The position numbers were made by a program, and so were the translations under genes. This document shows positions 1 through 5,725 of a DNA stretch of 15,796 nt, piece by piece. A model generated the notes under the pieces. The model was not told the origin of the DNA. It worked only from the letters and a program-made list of their open reading frames with translations, and did no database searches. Location: contig JAGQSP010000191.1 in NCBI GenBank assembly GCA_020439485.1, positions 1-15,796 of the forward strand. Direction: 5' to 3'. The first letter of the stretch is position 1; each line of letters begins with the position of its first letter. The DNA comes from Acidimicrobiales bacterium. GTDB lineage: Bacteria; Actinomycetota; Acidimicrobiia; Acidimicrobiales; Poriferisodalaceae.

Positions 1-1091
1 GCCTCAGCGGCTGGGCCGGCTTGCTTCTGGGCGTGTCTGTCGCGTTGGCCGTGATTCCGCTGGTCGTGTCGATTCTCGACGGCGCCGACGATGCGTGGAT
101 ACTGCTGGCCGCGCTGGTGGTTCTGGTTGCGTCGGCAGCCTTTGGCCAGGTTCTTGGCTTGCAGCTGGGCGAGCGGCTGCGGGGCAACATCTCGGGCCGT
201 GTCGGATCGGCCGATCGGGTCGCGGGCGCCGTCGCCGGTTCGGTGGGCGTCCTGGTGGTGTTCTGGTTGCTCGTACCGACGTTGGCCGAGGTGCCGGGCT
301 GGATCTCGGCCCAGGTGCGGGGCTCGTTTGTGGCCGAGGTCATCGAGGAGCGTCTTCCCGAGCCGCCTGACGCGCTGTCGGCACTGCGCGACGCGGTCGG
401 CGAGAGGTCGTTCCCGACGGTGTTCGACGAGGCACCCGATCTGGCCGACCCCGGCCCGGCTCCCACCCAGGTGCCACTCGACCAGCGCACCCAGGCGCTG
501 GTGGCCGAATCGGTCGTTCGTCTGCATGTGCCGGCGTGCGGCCGCATCCAGCAGGGCACTGGGTTCGTCGCCGCCGACCGAATCGTCATCACCAACGCAC
601 ACGTCGTGGCCGGCGCTTCGGAGGTGACGGTCATCGACGACGTCGGCGTGAGGCACGCAGGTGTCGTTGTGGGGTTCGACCCCGAACGCGATCTCGCCGC
701 GGTGAGGGTCGACGATCTCGACCGCCGCCCGTTGGTCACCGCGCCGGTCGAGCCAGACACCCTGGCCGCCGCGTTCGGCCATCCCGGAGGCGGCGAGCTA
801 CGAATAGCCCCCGTCCGAATCGCCGACGTGCTGAAGGCCAAGGGGCGCGATCTGTATGACGAGGTCGAGACGCTGCGCGAGGTCGTGGTGATGGCGGTGA
901 ACCTGCGCCTCGGCGACTCGGGCGCTCCGGTGGTCGACCAACGCGGCGCGGTGGTGGGTGTGGCGTTCGCAGTGGCACCAGACGGCGACGAGACCGCCTA
1001 TGGCGTCACGGTGGCCGAACTCGACGCATTCATCGCCGCACAGGCTCCGGGCGGCCAGTGGCAGCCGAGCGCTGCCAGCGACTGCCTCTGA
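1..1091 (+). CDS. MarP-like membrane serine protease (CvpA + trypsin fold), 5'-truncated
   Basis: The reading frame is open to the window edge, so the true start lies upstream; the TTG at 21 is probably internal. Numbering from that TTG, residues 1-90 hold two or more hydrophobic segments of a CvpA-type membrane domain, followed by a linker and a chymotrypsin-fold protease domain from about 155. The catalytic triad is visible: His194 in TNAHVV, Asp224 in ERDLAAVRV and Ser300 in GDSGAPVV. Cys173 just before the protease core and Cys355 two residues from the end match the placement of the disulfide known in Mycobacterium MarP, a periplasmic protease needed for acid and oxidative stress tolerance. 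The product probably acts outside the membrane as a stress-related protease. It ends at a hairpin and converges on the ferredoxin gene. Family call is firm; orthology to MarP is inferred from architecture. Confidence 0.87.
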   Translation, partial: LSGWAGLLLGVSVALAVIPLVVSILDGADDAWILLAALVVLVASAAFGQVLGLQLGERLRGNISGRVGSADRVAGAVAGSVGVLVVFWLLVPTLAEVPGWISAQVRGSFVAEVIEERLPEPPDALSALRDAVGERSFPTVFDEAPDLADPGPAPTQVPLDQRTQALVAESVVRLHVPACGRIQQGTGFVAADRIVITNAHVVAGASEVTVIDDVGVRHAGVVVGFDPERDLAAVRVDDLDRRPLVTAPVEPDTLAAAFGHPGGGELRIAPVRIADVLKAKGRDLYDEVETLREVVVMAVNLRLGDSGAPVVDQRGAVVGVAFAVAPDGDETAYGVTVAELDAFIAAQAPGGQWQPSAASDCL

Positions 1092-1130
1092 ACGACGAAG
1101 ACCCCGACCGGGTCGGTCGGGGTCTGTCGT
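1092..1130. terminator. Hairpin between convergent protease and ferredoxin genes
   Basis: A perfect 10-bp stem (GACCCCGACC at 1100-1109 with GGTCGGGGTC at 1115-1124, 5-nt loop) is extended by ACGAC at 1092-1096 pairing with GTCGT at 1126-1130. It starts directly after the protease stop codon. There is no clear T-tract, so it may act as a factor-assisted or bidirectional terminator. A smaller GCGGC/GCCGC hairpin at 1145-1159 lies nearer the ferredoxin stop. Confidence 0.65.
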
Positions 1131-1164
1131 ACGAGAGTTGGCTAGCGGCCGTGAGCCGCCGCGA

Positions 1165-1401
1165 TCAATCGGGTTCGATGAAGATGCACTCGCCCGGGCA
1201 CTCTTCGGCCGACTCGATGACCGCATCGAGCTGCGAGTCGGGGAACGAGGCAAGACCCTCGGCGCCGCCCGGATCGGAGAAGACCTTGTCGCCTTCCTTC
1301 ACGTAGGCGAGCCCGTCGTCGAGCAAGGTGAATACGTCGGGGGCGATCTCTTCGCACAGGCCATCGCCGGTGCACAGATCCTGGTCGATCCAAACCTTCA
1401 T
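1165..1401 (-). CDS. Small 3Fe-4S/4Fe-4S-type ferredoxin
   Basis: The 78-residue acidic protein starts [10 protein letters not shown] and carries Cys10 and Cys16 (a CX5C pair of the form CTGDGLC) and a C-terminal ECPGEC with Cys68 and Cys72. The CX5C plus distal CP layout is that of single-cluster actinobacterial ferredoxins, which usually bind a 3Fe-4S cluster and pass electrons to cytochromes P450 and other oxidoreductases. The fourth cysteine, Cys72, could permit a 4Fe-4S form. The start at 1401 was chosen because family similarity begins there and AAGGAAGG lies 11 nt upstream on the minus strand; a longer frame to 1494 adds a non-conserved extension. A TACAAT -10 box lies further upstream. 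It is divergent from arc. Its redox partner is not in the window. Confidence 0.88.
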   Translation of the reverse strand: MKVWIDQDLCTGDGLCEEIAPDVFTLLDDGLAYVKEGDKVFSDPGGAEGLASFPDSQLDAVIESAEECPGECIFIEPD

Positions 1402-1450
1402 CTCTGGTGTTGCCTTCCTTTGGCCGCCGCGCTGCGGTGTTGCTTCCGGC

Positions 1451-1456
1451 ATTGTA
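1451..1456 (-). promoter_or_regulatory. Predicted -10 box of the ferredoxin gene (TACAAT)
   Basis: Read on the minus strand, 1456-1451 is TACAAT, a near-consensus -10 box. It would start transcription near 1444 and give a leader of about 43 nt containing the AAGGAAGG ribosome site. The -35 region, around 1474-1480, is poor (CAACTC or TCAACT). Confidence 0.5.
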
Positions 1457-1477
1457 CGGACACTGGACGTGCCGAGT

Positions 1478-1493
1478 TGACACCCTAGGGTCA
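1478..1493. promoter_or_regulatory. Palindrome between divergent ferredoxin and arc genes
   Basis: TGACACCCTAGGGTCA contains a perfect 10-bp palindrome, ACCCTAGGGT (1482-1491), with TGAC/GTCA-like flanks. It lies next to the expected -35 region of the ferredoxin promoter and about 150 bp upstream of arc, a sensible place for an operator. Regulator unknown; could be chance. Confidence 0.35.
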
Positions 1494-1630
1494 CCCGCCG
1501 ACGAACAGCGTCCTTTGCATTGTCGGCTGTTCCGCCGTGGGTCTAAATGTAGCGGTTCGGCGCCGAGGTCAACGCGCAAGTCGCGTGTATCGTCGCCGAC
1601 TGGAGCGCATGGCAACCGCGTCGAGGCTAT

Positions 1631-1636
1631 GGGAGG
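1631..1636 (+). promoter_or_regulatory. Ribosome binding site of arc
   Basis: GGGAGG lies 4 nt before the ATG at 1641. It decides this start over the in-frame ATG at 1629, which overlaps the site, and over far-upstream codons that give a non-conserved extension. Confidence 0.7.
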
Positions 1637-1640
1637 ACCG

Positions 1641-3410
1641 ATGCCGTCGAGCAGGGACGATCACAGTCGGGGGAGCAACGGCGAAGCCGACGCTGTCCAG
1701 CGGGCTCAGCTGCGTGCGCTCGAAGAAGAGGTGATCCTGCTGCGCAGTCGCCTCCAGGATGCGCCCAAGCGGGTGCGCACCCTCGAGGAGAGGCTGCTCG
1801 AGACCAAGGGTCAGCTGGCCCAGGCGGTTTCGCAGAACGAGAAGCTCACCTACACCCTGCGCGAGGCCCGCGAACACATCGCGGCCCTGCGCGAAGAGGT
1901 CGACAAGCTCACCCAGCCACCTTCGGCCTACGGCACGCTGATTGCCATCAACGAAGACGGCACCGTCGATGTGAACGCCAACGGCCGCAAGATGCGGGTC
2001 ACCTCGCACCCCGAGTTGGGTATCGACGACCTGGTTCCCGGTGCCGAGGTGGTGCTGAACGAGTCGTTCAACATCGTCCTGGCCCGCCGCCCCGACACTT
2101 CGGGTGAGATCGCCACCCTCAAAGAGGTACTCGAAGACCAGCATCGGGCCATCGTCATCGGACGGGCCGACGAAGAGCGTGTGGTCGAGCTGGCCGCCGC
2201 GCTGCGCGAGACCAAGATCAAGTCGGGCGACGCTCTGCTGATCGACACGCGGGCCAACCTGGCGCTCGAGAAGCTGCCAAAGGCCGAGGTCGAAGAGCTG
2301 GTGCTCGAGGAAGTGCCAGACGTCTCCTACGAAGACATCGGCGGCCTCAGCGACCAGATCGAGCAGATCACCGACGCAGTCGAGCTGCCGTTCCTGCACA
2401 AGGATCTCTACAAGGAGTTCGATCTGCCCGCACCCAAGGGCATCTTGTTGTACGGCCCTCCAGGCTGTGGCAAGACACTCATCGCCAAGGCGGTCGCCAA
2501 CTCGCTGGCCAAGAAGGTCGCGGCAGCGTCGGGCGATGCAAGCGGCCGCTCGTTCTTCTTGAACATCAAGGGCCCCGAGCTGCTGAACAAATACGTCGGC
2601 GAGACCGAGCGCCAGATCCGCCAGATCTTCCAGCGGGCCCGCGAGAAGGCCAGCGAGGGTTGGCCGGTCATCGTGTTCTTCGACGAGATGGAGTCGCTGT
2701 TTCGCACCCGCGGGTCTGGCATCAGCTCCGACATGGAGTCGACGGTGGTGCCCCAGCTGCTGGCCGAGATCGACGGTGTCGAGGGCCTACAGAACGTCAT
2801 CGTCATCGGTGCGTCCAACCGCGAAGACCTCATCGACCCCGCGATTCTGCGCCCCGGCCGCCTCGACGTGAAGATCAAGATCCAGCGGCCCGACGAGTCT
2901 GCGGCCAACAGCATCTTCAGCACCTATCTCACCGCCGACCTGCCGATCGACGACAACGAGATCATCGACCTGGGCGGTGGCGACCGTGACAAGGCCGTTC
3001 GAGTGATGATCGAGCAGACCGTCGAGGACATGTACCGCGAGGACGAGGCCAACCGGTTCCTCGAGGTCACCTACCAGAACGGTGACAAAGAGGTCATGTA
3101 CTTCAAGGACTTCGCCTCGGGCGCCATGATCGAAAACATCGTGCGCCGCTCGAAGAAGCTGGCCATCAAGCGGGCCATCGCCGGTGGCAGCCAGGGCATC
3201 CGCCTCGAAGACATGATCGCTTCGGTCAAGCAGGAGTTCCGCGAGCACGAAGACCTGCCCAACACGACCAACCCCGACGACTGGGCCAAGATCTCGGGCA
3301 AGAAGGGCGAACGCATCGTGTTCATCCGCACCCTGGTCGGCAACGACGACGCCCAGAAGTCCACCGGCGGCCGCGCCATCGAGCGGGTTCAGACCGGTCA
3401 GTACCTCTAG
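1641..3410 (+). CDS. arc: Proteasome-associated AAA ATPase ARC/Mpa
   Basis: ARC (Mpa in mycobacteria) is the hexameric ring ATPase that binds Pup on tagged proteins, unfolds them and feeds them to the 20S proteasome in the cytoplasm. The 589-residue product has the family's usual length and order: an N-terminal coiled coil (about 20-91) that captures Pup, interdomain OB folds (about 95-190), then one AAA module. Walker A is GPPGCGKT at 272-279, Walker B is VIVFFDE ending at Asp348-Glu349, and RPGRLD at 404-409 supplies the arginine finger region. The protein ends GQYL, the C-terminal motif known to insert into 20S pockets and open the gate. The leader is long (arc follows the divergent ferredoxin after 239 bp); TATCGT at 1588-1593 is a possible -10 box. 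It stands apart from dop-pup-prcBA, about 3.6 kb downstream. Confidence 0.97.
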   Translation: MPSSRDDHSRGSNGEADAVQRAQLRALEEEVILLRSRLQDAPKRVRTLEERLLETKGQLAQAVSQNEKLTYTLREAREHIAALREEVDKLTQPPSAYGTLIAINEDGTVDVNANGRKMRVTSHPELGIDDLVPGAEVVLNESFNIVLARRPDTSGEIATLKEVLEDQHRAIVIGRADEERVVELAAALRETKIKSGDALLIDTRANLALEKLPKAEVEELVLEEVPDVSYEDIGGLSDQIEQITDAVELPFLHKDLYKEFDLPAPKGILLYGPPGCGKTLIAKAVANSLAKKVAAASGDASGRSFFLNIKGPELLNKYVGETERQIRQIFQRAREKASEGWPVIVFFDEMESLFRTRGSGISSDMESTVVPQLLAEIDGVEGLQNVIVIGASNREDLIDPAILRPGRLDVKIKIQRPDESAANSIFSTYLTADLPIDDNEIIDLGGGDRDKAVRVMIEQTVEDMYREDEANRFLEVTYQNGDKEVMYFKDFASGAMIENIVRRSKKLAIKRAIAGGSQGIRLEDMIASVKQEFREHEDLPNTTNPDDWAKISGKKGERIVFIRTLVGNDDAQKSTGGRAIERVQTGQYL

Positions 3411-3425
3411 CGCGGGCTCGCCTTC

Positions 3426-3480
3426 CCGATATGGAGGCGATTTCCCCTCGAAATCCGGGGCAAACCTGCCTCCATATCGG
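3426..3480. repeat. Long inverted repeat with internal hairpin after arc
   Basis: A perfect 13-bp inverted repeat, CCGATATGGAGGC at 3426-3438 and GCCTCCATATCGG at 3468-3480, encloses 29 nt. Directly inside the left arm GATTTC (3439-3444) and GAAATC (3450-3455) form a second hairpin, with CCCC/GGGG as an alternative pairing. A small CGGC-TTC-GCCG hairpin follows at 3488-3498. It could end arc transcription, although no T-tract follows, or be a regulatory RNA structure or a small REP/MITE-like repeat. It separates arc from the cupin gene. Confidence 0.6.
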
Positions 3481-3512
3481 AGGAGGTCGGCTTCGCCGGC
3501 GGACTCGGGCGC

Positions 3513-3518
3513 TAACGT
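3513..3518 (+). promoter_or_regulatory. Predicted -10 box of the cupin gene (leaderless)
   Basis: TAACGT ends 8 nt before the ATG at 3527 and no Shine-Dalgarno sequence is near the start. This fits a leaderless transcript, the same arrangement seen at dop, tetR and pafA. Confidence 0.5.
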
Positions 3519-3526
3519 CGTGCGCC

Positions 3527-3883
3527 ATGCCTCAGCACATCAAGTCGCCCTTCGTCGTACCCGGTGTCGAGCCCAAGCTCATCGAAGAATACGTCGGCGG
3601 GGTCAACACGTCGGCTTCGCACGTTTCGGTTGCCCGAATGGTGGCGCCAGGCGGTTGGGACGAGCCGGGCCAGACGCCCGAGTTCGAAGAGATCACCGTG
3701 GTGTTGCGCGGCACGCTTCGGGTCGAGCACGAGGGCGGCCAGACCGACGTCAAGGCCGGCCAGGCGATTGTGGCGTCGGCGGGGGAGTGGGTCAGGTACT
3801 CGACCCCTTTCGAGGGTGGCGCGGAATACGTAGCGGTATGCATGCCGGCGTTCTCGCCAGACAGCGCCAATCGCGACGAATAG
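3527..3883 (+). CDS. Small single-domain cupin protein
   Basis: The 118-residue protein is a compact cupin barrel. Residues about 51-67 (PEFEEITVVLRGTLRVE) are cupin motif 1, in which a glutamate-rich stretch replaces the usual HxH metal ligands, and residues about 83-103 (from AGEWVRYSTP on) match motif 2. Gly78 and the turn DVKAGQAIVASAG are typical of the barrel. Without the canonical His ligands it may bind metal differently or serve a non-enzymatic role; substrate unknown. The start at 3527 is preferred to the in-frame ATG at 3431, which falls inside the inverted repeat and would add a basic, non-cupin extension. It lies 33 nt upstream of the hydrolase gene on the same strand. The cupin fold is well supported; function is not. 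Confidence 0.8.
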   Translation: MPQHIKSPFVVPGVEPKLIEEYVGGVNTSASHVSVARMVAPGGWDEPGQTPEFEEITVVLRGTLRVEHEGGQTDVKAGQAIVASAGEWVRYSTPFEGGAEYVAVCMPAFSPDSANRDE

Positions 3884-3895
3884 CCACCGTCACCT

Positions 3896-3911
3896 CGATG
3901 TGAGAACATCG
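3896..3911. promoter_or_regulatory. Dyad overlapping the putative -10 of the hydrolase gene
   Basis: CGATGT (3896-3901) and ACATCG (3906-3911) form a perfect inverted repeat around GAGA. GAACAT (3904-3909), a weak -10 candidate, lies within it and ends 7 nt before the ATG at 3917. A protein bound to the dyad would block this start. It is too short for a convincing terminator. Confidence 0.4.
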
Positions 3912-3916
3912 CCGAC

Positions 3917-4606
3917 ATGGGTGAGATGGTTTCTTTCGCAAGCAATGGCAACGATGCACGGGGTTACCTTGCGGTGCCCGAAGGCGGTACGGGCCCTGGC
4001 CTGATCGTGGTGCAGGAGTGGTGGGGCCTGAACGACCAGATCAAGGGAACATGCGACCGCCTCGCAGCCGAGGGTTTCGTGGCGCTGGCTCCCGACCTCT
4101 ACCACGGTGAGCTGGCCGGCCACGACGAGATGGACAAGGCCGGCCACCTGATGACCACCCTTCCGCCAGACCGTGCCGCCCGTGACATGAGCGGCGCCGT
4201 CGACTACCTGGCCGAGCACGACGCCACCACCGGCGACGGAATCGGCGTCATGGGCTTTTGCATGGGTGGCATGTTGACGTTCATCCTGGCTGCCCAGCGG
4301 GGCGACAAGATCAAGGCAGCCGTGCCGTTCTATGGCTTCCCGGCCGGTGAAGGCGAGCCCGACTGGAGCGGCCTCACCGCCGTCGTCAGGGGCCACATGG
4401 CCAACCCAGACGACTTCTTCGGCCCCGAGGCCGCCCGCGATCTCGAGTCGCGCCTGCAGGCGATGGGCAAGGACGTGCAGCTCACGATCCACGACGCGGG
4501 CCACGCCTTCATGAACGAAACCGATGCCATAGGCACCTACGACGCCGAGTTGGCTGCCCAGGTGTGGCCCGAAGCGGTCGGTTTCCTGCACGATCAGCTC
4601 GGCTGA
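3917..4606 (+). CDS. Dienelactone hydrolase family protein (alpha/beta hydrolase)
   Basis: The 229-residue length and motifs are those of the dienelactone hydrolase family, cytoplasmic alpha/beta hydrolases whose type member opens dienelactone rings in chlorocatechol breakdown. The nucleophile is Cys115 in GFCMGG, the general base is His196 in DAGHAF, and Glu34 in VVQEWWGL is the glutamate that controls the cysteine in this family. The acid should be Asp165 or Asp166 in ANPDDFF. The gene is probably read from its own leaderless promoter, because no Shine-Dalgarno sequence precedes the ATG, although the cupin gene ends only 33 nt upstream. No other aromatic-degradation genes are nearby, so the true substrate may be a different ester or lactone. 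Family firm, substrate unknown. Confidence 0.9.
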   Translation: MGEMVSFASNGNDARGYLAVPEGGTGPGLIVVQEWWGLNDQIKGTCDRLAAEGFVALAPDLYHGELAGHDEMDKAGHLMTTLPPDRAARDMSGAVDYLAEHDATTGDGIGVMGFCMGGMLTFILAAQRGDKIKAAVPFYGFPAGEGEPDWSGLTAVVRGHMANPDDFFGPEAARDLESRLQAMGKDVQLTIHDAGHAFMNETDAIGTYDAELAAQVWPEAVGFLHDQLG

Positions 4607-4619
4607 TCACACATCGGAC

Positions 4620-4651
4620 TGAATGACCGTTCACTTTCCGAGAACTGAACG
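4620..4651. promoter_or_regulatory. Candidate TetR operator: three TGAAYG half-sites
   Basis: TGAATG (4620-4625), CGTTCA (4628-4633) and TGAACG (4646-4651) are three copies of one half-site in alternating orientation. The first pair makes a 14-bp imperfect palindrome of the size TetR dimers bind; the last two form a perfect 6-bp inverted repeat 12 nt apart. They lie just upstream of the tetR -10 box, pointing to autoregulation. Confidence 0.45.
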
Positions 4652-4656
4652 CCACC

Positions 4657-4662
4657 TATTGT
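4657..4662 (+). promoter_or_regulatory. Predicted -10 box of the tetR gene (leaderless)
   Basis: TATTGT ends 7 nt before the GTG at 4670. No Shine-Dalgarno sequence is present, so transcription probably begins at or next to the start codon. Confidence 0.55.
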
Positions 4663-4669
4663 TGGCGCC

Positions 4670-5299
4670 GTGATTCAGCGAGTAGGTGTCGACCCGGGTT
4701 CGCAGGCCCGGTCGCGCGCGGTGTTCGAGCGCATCGTCGATGCGACCGAGGCGATGCTCGATGGTCGCGACTGGGAGTCGATAACCGTCGAGGACGTGTG
4801 CCTTTCGGCCGACGTGTCGCCCTCGTCGTTCTATAGGCGGTTCAGTTCCAAGGACGCGTTGCTGGACGAGATCCACAGCCGCTGGCTGACCCAACGCCTC
4901 GACTCGGCCAACGCGTTGGTCGAGTTGTTGCCGTGGGACACGGCCGAAACGCCGGAGCTGCTCCGAATAATCGCCGAGGTCTACATCGCCGACAGGGGCG
5001 AGGTTTCGGACCGGGCTCTATCCATGTTCCGGGCCCAGGTCAGCAACCCGCGGCTGGCCAAGGCCAGGATGGACACAGACCGGGCGATCATGTCGATAGT
5101 CGCCGACAGGTTGGCCGCTCATCTCGGCGCAGAGGCCGACGAGGTGCGTTTTGCCCTGATGATGCTGTCGGCAGGAATTCTGGCCGCGGTTCAGCCGCCG
5201 TCGCCGTTCGTCGAGTTGCTGGATTGGACCAACGAGGACCTCGCCGACAACTGCGTCACCATGTTCACCCGCATGTTGGGAATCTCAGAACAGGAGTGA
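4670..5299 (+). CDS. TetR-family transcriptional regulator
   Basis: The 209-residue protein has the TetR plan. A helix near residues 16-30 leads into a helix-turn-helix at about 38-58, with ITVEDVCLSADVS and SSFYRRFSSKDALL, the classic F-Y-x-x-F-x-S/N-K-x-x-L signature. The all-alpha C-terminal part (about 70-209) would bind a small-molecule ligand; it is not recognisable from sequence. GTG at 4670 is chosen because it lies 7 nt after a TATTGT -10 box and gives the normal N-terminal length. Three TGAAYG half-sites just upstream suggest it represses itself. Targets could include the small lipoprotein gene 33 nt downstream and the hydrolase gene upstream; neither is shown. Confidence 0.93.
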   Translation: MIQRVGVDPGSQARSRAVFERIVDATEAMLDGRDWESITVEDVCLSADVSPSSFYRRFSSKDALLDEIHSRWLTQRLDSANALVELLPWDTAETPELLRIIAEVYIADRGEVSDRALSMFRAQVSNPRLAKARMDTDRAIMSIVADRLAAHLGAEADEVRFALMMLSAGILAAVQPPSPFVELLDWTNEDLADNCVTMFTRMLGISEQE

Positions 5300-5318
5300 T
5301 CCCTCCCGTTTGGATCTG

Positions 5319-5324
5319 TACCTA
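5319..5324 (+). promoter_or_regulatory. Weak -10 candidate of the lipoprotein gene
   Basis: TACCTA ends 8 nt before the ATG at 5333, matching the spacing seen elsewhere in the window but with A instead of T in the last position. Read-through from tetR is equally possible. Confidence 0.25.
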
Positions 5325-5332
5325 ACCAACTC

Positions 5333-5632
5333 ATGCTTTCGACCCGTTTCAGCCGTATCGCCATTTCCTCCCTTCTCGCCGTGGGCGCCGTCGCCGGTTG
5401 CTCGAGCTCGGCCGAGGACCTCAGCGACGAAGAACTGCGCGATCAACTCATCGAGACGTTCACCAGCGGTGACGACGCTCTATCCGACGAACAGGCAACC
5501 TGCATCGCCGATCAGCTATTCGAGCGCGTCGAACGCGACGAGCTGAACCGCCTGGCCGACGCCGACGACGTCAACGACTTCACCGAGGAAGACACCGCCC
5601 TCATGATCGAGATTGCGTTCGACTGCATCTGA
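5333..5632 (+). CDS. Small acidic secreted lipoprotein, unknown function
   Basis: The 99-residue product begins with a lipoprotein signal: basic MLSTRFSR, hydrophobic IAISSLLAVGAV, then lipobox AGC with Cys23 as the lipidated residue, followed by SSS. The mature part (about 76 residues) is strongly acidic and predicted helical, with only two further cysteines, Cys57 and Cys98, probably one disulfide outside the membrane. It should be anchored to the outer face of the cell membrane. I do not recognise a named family; the layout resembles small helical actinobacterial lipoproteins. It lies 33 nt after tetR on the same strand and is closed by a very strong terminator. Reality of the gene is supported by the intact lipobox and codon use. 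Confidence 0.8.
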   Translation: MLSTRFSRIAISSLLAVGAVAGCSSSAEDLSDEELRDQLIETFTSGDDALSDEQATCIADQLFERVERDELNRLADADDVNDFTEEDTALMIEIAFDCI

Positions 5633-5668
5633 TCCAACGCAGATACGCCTGATCACCTGAATCAACCG

Positions 5669-5708
5669 AATGGGGCCCGGCACAAGCCGGGCCCCATTTC
5701 GGGTTTTT
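5669..5708. terminator. Strong intrinsic terminator between convergent genes
   Basis: ATGGGGCCCGGC (5670-5681) and GCCGGGCCCCAT (5686-5697) pair perfectly over 12 bp around the loop ACAA, extended by an A-T pair. T-rich sequence follows (TTTC, then TTTTT at 5704-5708). It ends the tetR-lipoprotein unit and, by symmetry of the stem, may also act on the minus-strand gene ending at 5726. Confidence 0.92.
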
Positions 5709-5725
5709 AGCGCTGAGGAGGGGAA

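Noticed and set aside
1477..1482. Perfect TTGACA as a -35 box for arc
   Set aside because: No -10-like hexamer lies 16-18 bp downstream (the sequence there is GACGAA), and the site is about 160 bp from the arc start.
1407..1640. N-terminal extension of arc up to 1407
   Set aside because: The extra 78 codons are not coiled coil or otherwise family-like, and a strong GGGAGG precedes the ATG at 1641.
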